DNA from: Bacteroidota bacterium
GTDB lineage: Bacteria; Bacteroidota; Bacteroidia; AKYH767-A; OLB10
Direction of reading: 5' to 3'
Length of the DNA stretch: 64,000 nt
Assembly: GCA_019136655.1 (NCBI GenBank)
Contig: JAGVTU010000001.1
Location: 1-64,000 of the forward strand
Under the pieces are notes generated by a model that was given only the letters and a program-made list of their open reading frames with translations, was not told the DNA's origin and ran no database searches. The number at the start of each line of letters is the position of its first letter. The stretch's first letter is position 1. A program made the translations under genes and the position numbers. Positions 26,812 through 34,687 of this stretch are shown one piece after another.

Positions 26812-27530
26812 CAGGTAGTAGAAAAATCTTATTCAAATTGTTTGCTGCAATATTGCTTGTGACAGCAGTTCATGTGGCCGAAGCACAAAAACAAAAAATT
26901 CTCAATCTTCCTAAATACGACAGACAACGCTTTCACTTCGGATTTATTCTCGGTATCAACAGAACAGATTTTGTGATTGACCGTATTTCAGGATTGAGCC
27001 TGATAGATTCACTTTATACCATTGAATCAAAAGGCATGTCGGGATTCAATTTGCAGATAGTTACCAATATGCGAATGGGTGAGCATTTTGATTTGCGTTT
27101 TTTACCGGGATTGGCTTTTGCATCACGAAACCTCATTTACACTTTTCAACCCGGACGTCCGCTCGAAAATGTTGTGACAAAAAAAGTAGAGAGTACCTTT
27201 GTTGAATTTCCACTCGATGTAAAATTTAAATCAGCAAGGCTGAATAATTTCAGAGCATATGTTTTGGGCGGAGTAAAATACAGCATTGATATGGTTTCGC
27301 AGGCCAAGGTAAAAGCAAAAGACAAAGAGTTTGTAAAGTTGCAGCGCAATGACTATGGCTATGAAATAGGAGTGGGATGTGATTTCTATTTGCCAATGTT
27401 TAAGTTTTCACCTGAAATAAAAATGTATCATGGTGTGCGGAACCTGCTTGTAAAAGACAACCTTGTTTATTCGCAATCACTCGATGGTTTGTTCACCAAA
27501 ATGTTTGCACTTTCATTGACTTTCGAATAA
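26808..27530 (+). CDS. porT: PorT-like outer membrane protein, T9SS component
   Basis: Predicted outer-membrane beta-barrel protein of 240 residues with a signal peptide (cut after HVAEA). The mature N-terminus NLPKYDRQRFHFGFILGINRTDF and the alternating strands (FDLRFLPGLAFASRNLIYTF, FRAYVLGGVKYSIDM) match PorT, a protein needed for type IX secretion of gingipain-type cargo. The location directly behind menG supports the call. Its job here would be helping export of the sorting-domain proteins coded at 2-274, 34688-37282 and 46640-47893. A generic PorT-family barrel is the alternative. Confidence 0.78.
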   Translation: MTGSRKILFKLFAAILLVTAVHVAEAQKQKILNLPKYDRQRFHFGFILGINRTDFVIDRISGLSLIDSLYTIESKGMSGFNLQIVTNMRMGEHFDLRFLPGLAFASRNLIYTFQPGRPLENVVTKKVESTFVEFPLDVKFKSARLNNFRAYVLGGVKYSIDMVSQAKVKAKDKEFVKLQRNDYGYEIGVGCDFYLPMFKFSPEIKMYHGVRNLLVKDNLVYSQSLDGLFTKMFALSLTFE

Positions 27531-27541
27531 ACTGATTTTAA

Positions 27542-29104
27542 ATGCAGCGGTTTGAGCTTGCACTTTCACCTGAAGAAGCTTCCGGAGAGCAATCCATCAG
27601 AAAAGCAGTTTCATCTCGTTATGGAAGTAAATTTCAATTCCGTATTCTTAAGCGAAGCATTGATGCCCGTTCACGTAATGTAAAAATCCGATTGCTTATA
27701 GAAGTGTTCTCTGATGCTTCTGAAAAAGAAGTTTTTCAAAAGCGTAAATGGCAGAATGTTTCCAATGCTGAACCAGTACTGATTGCTGGTTGCGGCCCTG
27801 CCGGTTTATTTGCTGCCATACGTTTGATTGAATCTGGTTTTAAGCCTGTAATTATTGAAAGAGGTAAGGATGTACGCAACAGAAGACGTGATCTTGCTGC
27901 AATCAATAAACAAGGTAAAGTCAATCCTGAATCCAATTATTGTTTTGGCGAAGGTGGTGCAGGCACTTACAGCGATGGAAAATTATATACTCGTTCCAAT
28001 AAGCGGGGAGACATACAGGCAATGCTGCACACATTTATTGAGTTTGGTGCTTCGGCTGATATTGCCATTGATGCTCATCCGCATATAGGCACCAATAAAC
28101 TCCCCGGAATAATTTCTTCCATGCGGCAAATGATACTTAATTGCGGTGGTGAAATTTTATTTAACACAAAGTTGGTTGACATACACAGTTCAGATGGTAA
28201 ATTTAAAAGTATAACTGTGCGCAGTGTTAATGATGCTGAAACAACAATTCATTCTCGTGCACTTATACTTGCTACCGGTCATTCTGCCAGAGATATTTTT
28301 TACCTGTTGCAACATAAAGGTATTGCCATAGAAGGTAAGCCATTTGCATTAGGTGTGCGTGCAGAACATGATCAGCGTGTAATTGATGCTGCACAATATC
28401 ATCAGCCGGAGCGAAGCCCTTATCTGCCACCTGCCTCTTACAGCCTCCGGCATCAGTATAATAACAGAGGAATTTATTCTTTTTGTATGTGTCCCGGAGG
28501 AATTATTGCTCCTGCCGCTACCGGCATTGACGAAGTAGTAGTTAATGGTTGGAGCCCATCCAAAAGAAATAATCCATTTGCTAATTCTGGAATTGTAGTA
28601 AGTGTGACTGATGATGATGTAAAAGCATATGCATCATTTGGTGAATTGAGATTTCTGAAGTTTCAGGAGGAAGTTGAAAGAAATGCATTTAAAGCGGGAG
28701 GAGGAAATCTGCAGGCACCTGCTCAGCGTATTGCCGATTTTGTAGCAGGAAAAACTTCTTCATCACTGCCCGCATGTTCCTATATCCCGGGAGTTACTTC
28801 TGTCAATCTGCATGATGTTCTTCCTTCGTTTATTGCAAAAGGGCTTGCAGAAGCATTTGTAAATTTTGGAAGAAAGATAAAAGGATACCACACCAATGAT
28901 GCAATCATCACGGGTGTTGAATCGCGTACTTCTTCACCGGTGCGCGTTCCAAGAAATAATGACAATGCCATGCATGTGCAAACAGAAGGCCTTTTTCCAT
29001 GTGGCGAAGGTGCAGGTTATGCAGGAGGTATTATCTCAGCCGCAATTGATGGCGATTTTGTGGCATCAAAGTGTGCCTTATTTTTGACAAATGATTTAAA
29101 GTAA
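27542..29104 (+). CDS. FAD-dependent oxidoreductase (COG2509-type)
   Basis: Uncharacterised flavoprotein of 520 residues in the widespread COG2509-like family. An N-terminal ferredoxin-like region of about 70 residues precedes the dinucleotide motif PVLIAGCGPAGLFAAIRLIESG. Then come ERGKDVRNRRRD, NYCFGEGGAGTYSDGKLYTR, a second site LILATGHSARDIFYLL, the conserved CMCPGGIIAPAAT and the C-terminal GEGAGYAGGIISAAIDG closing the FAD pocket. The reaction is unknown; relatives are annotated as FAD dehydrogenases or geranylgeranyl-reductase-like. It lies 11 bases after porT and is probably cotranscribed. Confidence 0.9.
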   Translation: MQRFELALSPEEASGEQSIRKAVSSRYGSKFQFRILKRSIDARSRNVKIRLLIEVFSDASEKEVFQKRKWQNVSNAEPVLIAGCGPAGLFAAIRLIESGFKPVIIERGKDVRNRRRDLAAINKQGKVNPESNYCFGEGGAGTYSDGKLYTRSNKRGDIQAMLHTFIEFGASADIAIDAHPHIGTNKLPGIISSMRQMILNCGGEILFNTKLVDIHSSDGKFKSITVRSVNDAETTIHSRALILATGHSARDIFYLLQHKGIAIEGKPFALGVRAEHDQRVIDAAQYHQPERSPYLPPASYSLRHQYNNRGIYSFCMCPGGIIAPAATGIDEVVVNGWSPSKRNNPFANSGIVVSVTDDDVKAYASFGELRFLKFQEEVERNAFKAGGGNLQAPAQRIADFVAGKTSSSLPACSYIPGVTSVNLHDVLPSFIAKGLAEAFVNFGRKIKGYHTNDAIITGVESRTSSPVRVPRNNDNAMHVQTEGLFPCGEGAGYAGGIISAAIDGDFVASKCALFLTNDLK

Positions 29105-29137
29105 ATAAACGTATCTTTATTTCTCAAATTTAAAATC

Positions 29138-30217
29138 ATGTATCAACAACCTCCATATTACATAAGAATTACCTTTAAACTGTTGCTGGCAATTCTAGTT
29201 TTTTATGTTCTGAATGTTGCGCAGGATATTCTTATTCCATTCATTATTGCAGTGCTTTTCACCTTTATGCTGTTGCCGGTGTCTGACACATTGCGCAAGT
29301 GGAAATTTCCTGCTGCCATCGCTATACTTATCAGTATTGTGCTTGCAATTCTTGTTGTGTCAGGGTTTTTATATTTCTTTTATTATCAGATAGCATCTTT
29401 TGCCGATGACCTGCCTGTATTACAGGAAAAACTTATGACTAAAGTAGAAGGAATTCAAAATTTTGTGTTTAAGAATTTCAGAATTTCCAAGGCTGAACAA
29501 ATAGATTTTCTACAATCTAAACTTGCTGAAAATGCATCTTCCAGTGGCGCTTTGCTGCTTGGTTTATTCAGCGCTACCGGTGCTTTTTTTGCCAATCTTG
29601 CTCTTATCCCTATTTATATTTTCTTTCTTACGCTGTATAAAGAGAAAATAAAGCAATTTGTTGCAGCAGTGGTTGCAGATGAAAAACATCAGAACGTGAT
29701 GGAAATTATTAAGAAAGTATCAGGTGTCTCTCAAAAATATCTCAAAGGAATATTTTTAGATGTATTGATATTGTCCATTCTCAATTCAACAGGATTTATG
29801 TTGCTTGGTATTGAGCATGCCATACTGTTTGGAGTGCTTGCATCGGCTCTCAATATCATCCCTTATATCGGTGTATTGATTGGAAGTATTCTGCCTGTGC
29901 TGATGGCTTTGCTCACTAAGGATGAAATTGGTTATGCAATAGGTGCTGCAGGAGTTTGTGTGGTTGTACAGTTTATTGACAACAATTTTATTACGCCTTA
30001 TGTGGTTGGCAGCAGTGTGAGCATCAATCCGCTGACAGCAACTCTTGTACTTATTATTTGTGGCTCAGTTTGGGGAGTTACTGGAATGATTATTTGTCTG
30101 CCTCTCACCGGTATGATAAAAGTGGTTTGCGATAATGTGGATTATTTAAAACCTTATGGATTCCTGCTCGGTGAAGAAGTTGATTATACCAAAAATAAGT
30201 TCCGGCTGCGAAGATAA
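29138..30217 (+). CDS. AI-2E family (PerM) transporter
   Basis: Inner-membrane protein with about eight predicted helices (359 residues). Hallmarks of the family are the opening pair of helices with LIPFIIAVLFTFMLLPV, a soluble insert rich in charged residues at about 90-130, and the conserved region GVLASALNIIPYIGVLIGSILPVLMALL with QFIDNNFITPYVVGSSVSINPL. Members export autoinducer-2 or ions in a few studied cases, but the substrate in most species is unknown. A near-consensus -7 box (TATCTTTA at 29112-29119) lies before the ATG, so it may have its own promoter. Confidence 0.9.
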   Translation: MYQQPPYYIRITFKLLLAILVFYVLNVAQDILIPFIIAVLFTFMLLPVSDTLRKWKFPAAIAILISIVLAILVVSGFLYFFYYQIASFADDLPVLQEKLMTKVEGIQNFVFKNFRISKAEQIDFLQSKLAENASSSGALLLGLFSATGAFFANLALIPIYIFFLTLYKEKIKQFVAAVVADEKHQNVMEIIKKVSGVSQKYLKGIFLDVLILSILNSTGFMLLGIEHAILFGVLASALNIIPYIGVLIGSILPVLMALLTKDEIGYAIGAAGVCVVVQFIDNNFITPYVVGSSVSINPLTATLVLIICGSVWGVTGMIICLPLTGMIKVVCDNVDYLKPYGFLLGEEVDYTKNKFRLRR

Positions 30218-30265
30218 CAGTCGTTTTTTCACTCTGTAAGGGAATAATTTCATGGTGGAAATCGT

Positions 30266-30273
30266 TATCTTTG
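30266..30273 (+). promoter_or_regulatory. -7 box (TATCTTTG) for scpB
   Basis: Perfect TAnnTTTG match, followed by GCATAC. The TTG at 30271 that would extend scpB overlaps this box, so the ATG at 30316 is preferred. Confidence 0.55.
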
Positions 30274-30315
30274 CATACATTTTTATGCGACAGCAAAAAA
30301 GTAGCAAAGGCACAA

Positions 30316-30975
30316 ATGGAGAATTTGAAACAAAACATTGAAGCATTAATATTTACTTCTGAGCAAAGTATCACGCTGAATGAAATTCAGGGAGCGTTGA
30401 AGGCAGCTTATGGATGGGAAGTTACCAATGACAATATCCGTCAGGTAATCACAGAACTTACTTCCAAATACGAAGCGGATGATTATGCATTTGAACTTGT
30501 AGAAATAGCCGGAGGATTTCGTTTTTTAAGCAAAAAGGAATATTACGGTATTGTCAATACCATGTTGCAGATAAATTCAAAAAAGAAACTGACAACAGCT
30601 GCTTTAGAAACCTTAGCCATTATTGCATATAAACAACCCGTTTCCAAACCTGAAATTGAAAATATAAGAGGCGTAAACTGCGATTATTCTATTCAGAAAC
30701 TGCTCGAAAAAGAGTTGATTGTGATGCAGGGAAAAGGTGACGGTCCAGGCAAACCGATCCTTTATGGTATCAGCAAAAATTTTATGGATCACTTCGGGCT
30801 GAAGTCGGCCAAGGATTTGCCAAAACTGAAAGATGTGGTGTTTGATGAAAACGAAATTGGAGTTCCTTTGGAAATGCAGGATACAGCAAGTGAAGAGATT
30901 CCTGCAACGGAAATTTCTGATGACGAAAACCTTGCAGCAGAGAATGGAAAAACGCAAGATGCCGAAAGCAACTGA
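30316..30975 (+). CDS. scpB: Segregation and condensation protein B
   Basis: Winged-helix kleisin partner of the SMC-ScpA complex that compacts and separates chromosomes. The start MENLKQNIEALIFTSEQSI is typical; two winged-helix units follow (about 1-85 and 90-165), with ALETLAIIAYKQPVSKPEIENIRGVNCDYSIQKLLEKELI as the diagnostic segment. The last 50 residues are acidic and Ala-rich (EIPATEISDDENLAAENG), a variable tail. The total of 219 residues is somewhat above the common length of about 190 because of that tail. scpA is not adjacent. Confidence 0.93.
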   Translation: MENLKQNIEALIFTSEQSITLNEIQGALKAAYGWEVTNDNIRQVITELTSKYEADDYAFELVEIAGGFRFLSKKEYYGIVNTMLQINSKKKLTTAALETLAIIAYKQPVSKPEIENIRGVNCDYSIQKLLEKELIVMQGKGDGPGKPILYGISKNFMDHFGLKSAKDLPKLKDVVFDENEIGVPLEMQDTASEEIPATEISDDENLAAENGKTQDAESN

Positions 30976-31006
30976 TAACTTAATTACAATTTCATCTTAG
31001 CATAGC

Positions 31007-31840
31007 GTGTTTCGTTTTAGTGGCTTGTGTTTTGTAAGGCATTTTAAAAAATGTTTTCCGGTTATGCTGGCTACCATGCTTACTTTATTATTGTTTCAGC
31101 CTGATGTAAATGCTCAGGAAACCAAATTACGCACAGTTGAAAATCGTGCATTCAGGTCAGGTGAAGTTCTTGAATACAGAGTGCATTATGGTATCATTGA
31201 TGCCGGAGAGGCAAGATTAGAGGTGATGCCCGAGAAGAAGTCTATAGGCCCGCGTGAAGTGTTTCATGTTGTTGGCACAGGACAAACCAAAGGTGCATTC
31301 GACTGGTTTTTTAAAGTACGTGACCGTTATGAAAGTTTTATCGATTCACAGGCATTAATTCCCTGGTTATTTATCAGAAGAGTGAATGAAGGTGGATATA
31401 AGATTAATCAGGATGTAGCTTTCAATCATGTAAAAAATATTGCTGTAAGCAAAAAAGCAACTATAGCAACGCCAAAGAATGTTCAGGATTTGATTTCTGC
31501 TTTTTACTATGCCCGTACTTTGGATTATACCAATGCACAAAAGGGTGATGTTTTTGAGATAGCAGCCTATCTGGATGATGCTGTTATTCCTGTAAAATTT
31601 GTTTATGTAGGCAAGGAAGATCTCAAAACAAAGTTCGGAACCATTCGGTGCATGAAGTTTCATCCACAACTTTTGGAAGGCCGTGTTTTTAAAAATAAAG
31701 ACGACATGACACTTTGGGTAAGCGATGATGAAAACAAAATCCCAATTCGTGCCCAGGCAGAAATATTGGTAGGGTCGGTGAAAATGGATATTAAAGGATT
31801 CTCCGGTCTGGCAAATGAATTGACTGCTCTAAAAAAATAA
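31007..31840 (+). CDS. Exported DUF3108 protein
   Basis: Secreted or periplasmic protein with the DUF3108 fold (VLEYRVHYGIIDAGEARLEV, then GTGQTKGAFDWFFKVRDRYESFID), about 240 mature residues. The family is beta-rich and resembles lipid- or glycan-binding barrels; function is unknown. The longest frame begins with GTG at 31007 and gives a long N-region before the hydrophobic core. The ATG at 31064 (MLATMLTLLLFQPDVNA) also gives a good signal peptide, so the exact start is open. A -7-like CATCTTAG precedes it. It follows scpB by 31 bases and converges on pdxA. Confidence 0.85.
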   Translation: MFRFSGLCFVRHFKKCFPVMLATMLTLLLFQPDVNAQETKLRTVENRAFRSGEVLEYRVHYGIIDAGEARLEVMPEKKSIGPREVFHVVGTGQTKGAFDWFFKVRDRYESFIDSQALIPWLFIRRVNEGGYKINQDVAFNHVKNIAVSKKATIATPKNVQDLISAFYYARTLDYTNAQKGDVFEIAAYLDDAVIPVKFVYVGKEDLKTKFGTIRCMKFHPQLLEGRVFKNKDDMTLWVSDDENKIPIRAQAEILVGSVKMDIKGFSGLANELTALKK

Positions 31841-31845
31841 TAAAA

Positions 31846-32913
31846 TTATCTGTCGGAAGACATTTTGGAAAACTTCAGCGGATTGGCTGTTATTTCTTCG
31901 GTGACTTTACGTTGCTTCACAATATCACATGCTGCATACACTGCTTCACGGAATGACTCTTCAGAAGCAATATTTTTTCCTGCTATATCATAAGCAGTTC
32001 CATGGTCAGGCGAAGTACGCACAACAGGTAAACCTGCAGTATAATTAATACCTGAGGTAAAAGCTAAGGATTTGAATGGCACCAATCCCTGGTCGTGATA
32101 CATTGCTATCACAGCATCAAAACTTTTTATTTTGGATGAACCAAAAAATCCATCTGCAGGGTATGGCCCGAAAGCAAAAACATCTTTGCTGTTTAATTCT
32201 TCCACAGCAGGGGCAATAATTTCGATTTCTTCTTTTCCTAAAAGTCCGCTGTCACCGGCATGAGGATTCAATCCTAAAACAGCAATGCGCGGTTTGCGAA
32301 TTCCAAAATCTTTTCGCAGCGAATCATAAACTAATTTTGTTTTGGCAATAATTTTTTCTTTGCTGATAGCAGTAGGCACTTCACGTAAAGAAATATGTCC
32401 GGTTACCAGACCCACCCTCAGTCGGTCGCTTATCATCAGCATAACGGGCTCGGCATTGCCGCACACACTTGCAAAATATTCAGTGTGACCTTTAAAGTTA
32501 AACCCTTCACCCTGAATGGTATTTTTGTCAATAGGTGCTGTAACTATTGCATCAATTTTATTTTCGAGAGCATCTTTGGCAGCAGCCTGCAATGCATTGA
32601 ATGCATAACTGCCTGCTATGACGGAGGGTTTTCCAATGTCCACTTTCACATCCTCTTCCCAGCAATTAAGCACATTCACTTTTTTATGACTTGCTTCAGA
32701 AGGATTTTTTATCGTATTAAAATTAAAATCCTGATGGTTGAGCATTTTCCGGTGATAGGATATCACTTTCGAAGAACCATATATGATCGGTGTACAGGTT
32801 GATAATATTCTGTTATCTGAAAAAGTCTTAATAATTACTTCAATGCCTATTCCATTGAAATCTCCTATCGTAATTCCAATTTTAGGTTTTATTTCGTTTT
32901 CTGTTTCACTCAT
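31846..32913 (-). CDS. pdxA: 4-hydroxythreonine-4-phosphate dehydrogenase
   Basis: NAD-dependent, metal-using dehydrogenase of the DXP-dependent vitamin B6 pathway; its product condenses with DXP to pyridoxine phosphate (PdxJ). The start IKPKIGITIGDFNGIGIEVIIK, the metal-binding histidines in FKGHTEYFA, VTGHISLREVP and MYHDQGLVPFK, and the end motif VRTSPDHGTAYDIAGK are all present. Length (355) is slightly above E. coli PdxA. Its ATG overlaps the aminopeptidase stop by one base (TAATG), which indicates translational coupling, although the functions are unrelated. Confidence 0.95.
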   Translation of the reverse strand: MSETENEIKPKIGITIGDFNGIGIEVIIKTFSDNRILSTCTPIIYGSSKVISYHRKMLNHQDFNFNTIKNPSEASHKKVNVLNCWEEDVKVDIGKPSVIAGSYAFNALQAAAKDALENKIDAIVTAPIDKNTIQGEGFNFKGHTEYFASVCGNAEPVMLMISDRLRVGLVTGHISLREVPTAISKEKIIAKTKLVYDSLRKDFGIRKPRIAVLGLNPHAGDSGLLGKEEIEIIAPAVEELNSKDVFAFGPYPADGFFGSSKIKSFDAVIAMYHDQGLVPFKSLAFTSGINYTAGLPVVRTSPDHGTAYDIAGKNIASEESFREAVYAACDIVKQRKVTEEITANPLKFSKMSSDR

Positions 32914-34337
32914 TACTTACTCTTGTTTTTAATAAAATCAGCAATCAATCTTACGCCATATCCTGTTGCACCTTTTCCGCGATAACTGTCTTCGGCATGC
33001 ACAAATGCTGTTCCTGCAATGTCGAAGTGCATATAAGGATAGTCAATAAAATTTTCTAAAAATTTTGCAGCAGTTATCATTCCTGCTACCGGGCCACCAA
33101 TGTTTTTAAGGTCAGCAATATCTGAATTCAACAGTTCGCCATACTCATCCCACAACGGAAACTCTACAATGCGCTCAAATACATTTTCAGCACTCTTTAA
33201 AATAGCCTGTTTCTGATTGGATGCTGTTGTCATAAATGCTGCAGCATATTTTCCCAAAGCACTTGAAGCAGCTCCTGTAAGAGTAGAAAATTCCATCACT
33301 AATGACGGATTATATTTTTTGGCATAATGAAGTGCATCTGCAAGTATCAGTCGTCCTTCGGCATCGGTGTTCAGCACTTCCACTGTCTTACCGCTGTACA
33401 TGGTGATGATGTCTCCCGGTACATAGGCTGTTTCACCGGGTCTGTTATCGGTTGCAGGTACCAGTGCCACCACGTGCACGGGAAGTTTTGCCTTGGCAAT
33501 TGCATAAAGTGCACAAGCAACAGCTGCCGAACCTCCCATGTCGCATTTCATATAATCCATGCTGTTGGCAGTAGGTTTCAGACTCAAACCTCCTGTGTCG
33601 TACACCACGCCTTTGCCCACCAGCACAAAAGGTTTTTTATTTTTTGCACGTGCATGTTTATATTCCATTATGTTGAAAGTAGGAGGGTCCTGACTGCCTA
33701 AGTTAACCGAAAGCAAACCTCCCATTTTCAATTTTTCAATTTCTTTTTTATGCAGAACGGTTACTTTAAAACCGGCTTCTTTACCTAATTTTTCAAACTC
33801 TTTAGAAAGTTGAACTGCCGACAAATAGTTTACAGGCTCATTCACCAAATCGCGGGCTTTGCAGGTTGCTTCAATGGTACAGTTCAGCCAGTGCATATCA
33901 GCATCAGTAACCTTTGACGATTGCAATGCTATTACTTCAAGAGAATTTTTTTTGCCACTTGGTTTATGCTTCAGAAACTGATAGTTGGCTAATGCCATTC
34001 CTTCTGTAAAACATAATGCTTCCTCACGTAAACCGTCAGCCTGAACAATTACTGCATTAGCTTTCATCTTATTCAGCATACCGGCCATCTGATGACCTGC
34101 TTTTCTGAATTCTTCTTTCTGCTGATAAACCGGCTTCTTTTTATTTCCTGCAACGCATACAAACACCATTCGTTTGTATTGATTTACCGCAACAGTTTTT
34201 TTATCGTCCTTCAGTTCCTGCTTAATGTATCTGAGTTCATCAGCAGAAAATGCTTTTTCGTTAAAACGTTGTGCGTTATTGGTGAGTATAATCAGATGGA
34301 TATCATCGTTGGCTCCTGCATTGCTTTTTTGAATCAT
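32913..34337 (-). CDS. M17 family leucyl aminopeptidase
   Basis: Cytosolic two-metal aminopeptidase that trims N-terminal residues from peptides. The catalytic domain begins at about residue 150. It has the metal/substrate segment VGKGVVYDTGGLSLKPTANSMDYMKCDMGG and the family signature NTDAEGRLILADAL; the Lys of GKG, the Asp residues and the Glu of the signature are the expected ligands. The N-terminal 150 residues form the regulatory domain. Length (474) is normal. It heads a two-gene unit with pdxA through a one-base overlap. Confidence 0.93.
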   Translation of the reverse strand: MIQKSNAGANDDIHLIILTNNAQRFNEKAFSADELRYIKQELKDDKKTVAVNQYKRMVFVCVAGNKKKPVYQQKEEFRKAGHQMAGMLNKMKANAVIVQADGLREEALCFTEGMALANYQFLKHKPSGKKNSLEVIALQSSKVTDADMHWLNCTIEATCKARDLVNEPVNYLSAVQLSKEFEKLGKEAGFKVTVLHKKEIEKLKMGGLLSVNLGSQDPPTFNIMEYKHARAKNKKPFVLVGKGVVYDTGGLSLKPTANSMDYMKCDMGGSAAVACALYAIAKAKLPVHVVALVPATDNRPGETAYVPGDIITMYSGKTVEVLNTDAEGRLILADALHYAKKYNPSLVMEFSTLTGAASSALGKYAAAFMTTASNQKQAILKSAENVFERIVEFPLWDEYGELLNSDIADLKNIGGPVAGMITAAKFLENFIDYPYMHFDIAGTAFVHAEDSYRGKGATGYGVRLIADFIKNKSK

Positions 34338-34687
34338 ACCTGTGGTTAATTGAAACTGTATAAAATAGTTGAAGTACTAAATAGCTTTACCGGAATTTAT
34401 ATAAATTTACACATTAAAATCTATCTGTTCCGAGGGCGTGAAATTAAAAAAACATTTAATACTTTTCTCCGTTTCAGATAGAAGATATCACACAGTACTA
34501 TGAAGTTTAAAACGTGGCTGAACCATATTGTAGAATACATAAATTTAAAGGGAATGTGTTTAATTTGCCTGATGCAAAATGCATTCTTCCCGCAAGTGAA
34601 TGTTATTAAAATTGCAAAGCAAACTTTGAGTAGTAAACATCCATTTTCAGAATGAAAAATCAAACATTAATCCGCTGATACAATAGT
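34338..34687. other. Intergenic gap, no clear gene
   Basis: 350 AT-rich bases between two divergently transcribed genes. The only plus-strand frame of note (34500-34655, 51 codons, opening MKFKTWLNHIVEYINL) has no recognisable motif and no clear promoter box. A minus-strand frame at 34421-34663 is equally unsupported. The gap should hold the promoters of both the aminopeptidase and the T9SS protein genes; I do not see a perfect -7 box for either. Confidence 0.5.

Noticed and set aside
34421..34663. 80-residue minus-strand frame in the gap before the T9SS surface protein
   Set aside because: No motif, low-complexity AT-rich coding, no promoter box; likely chance.
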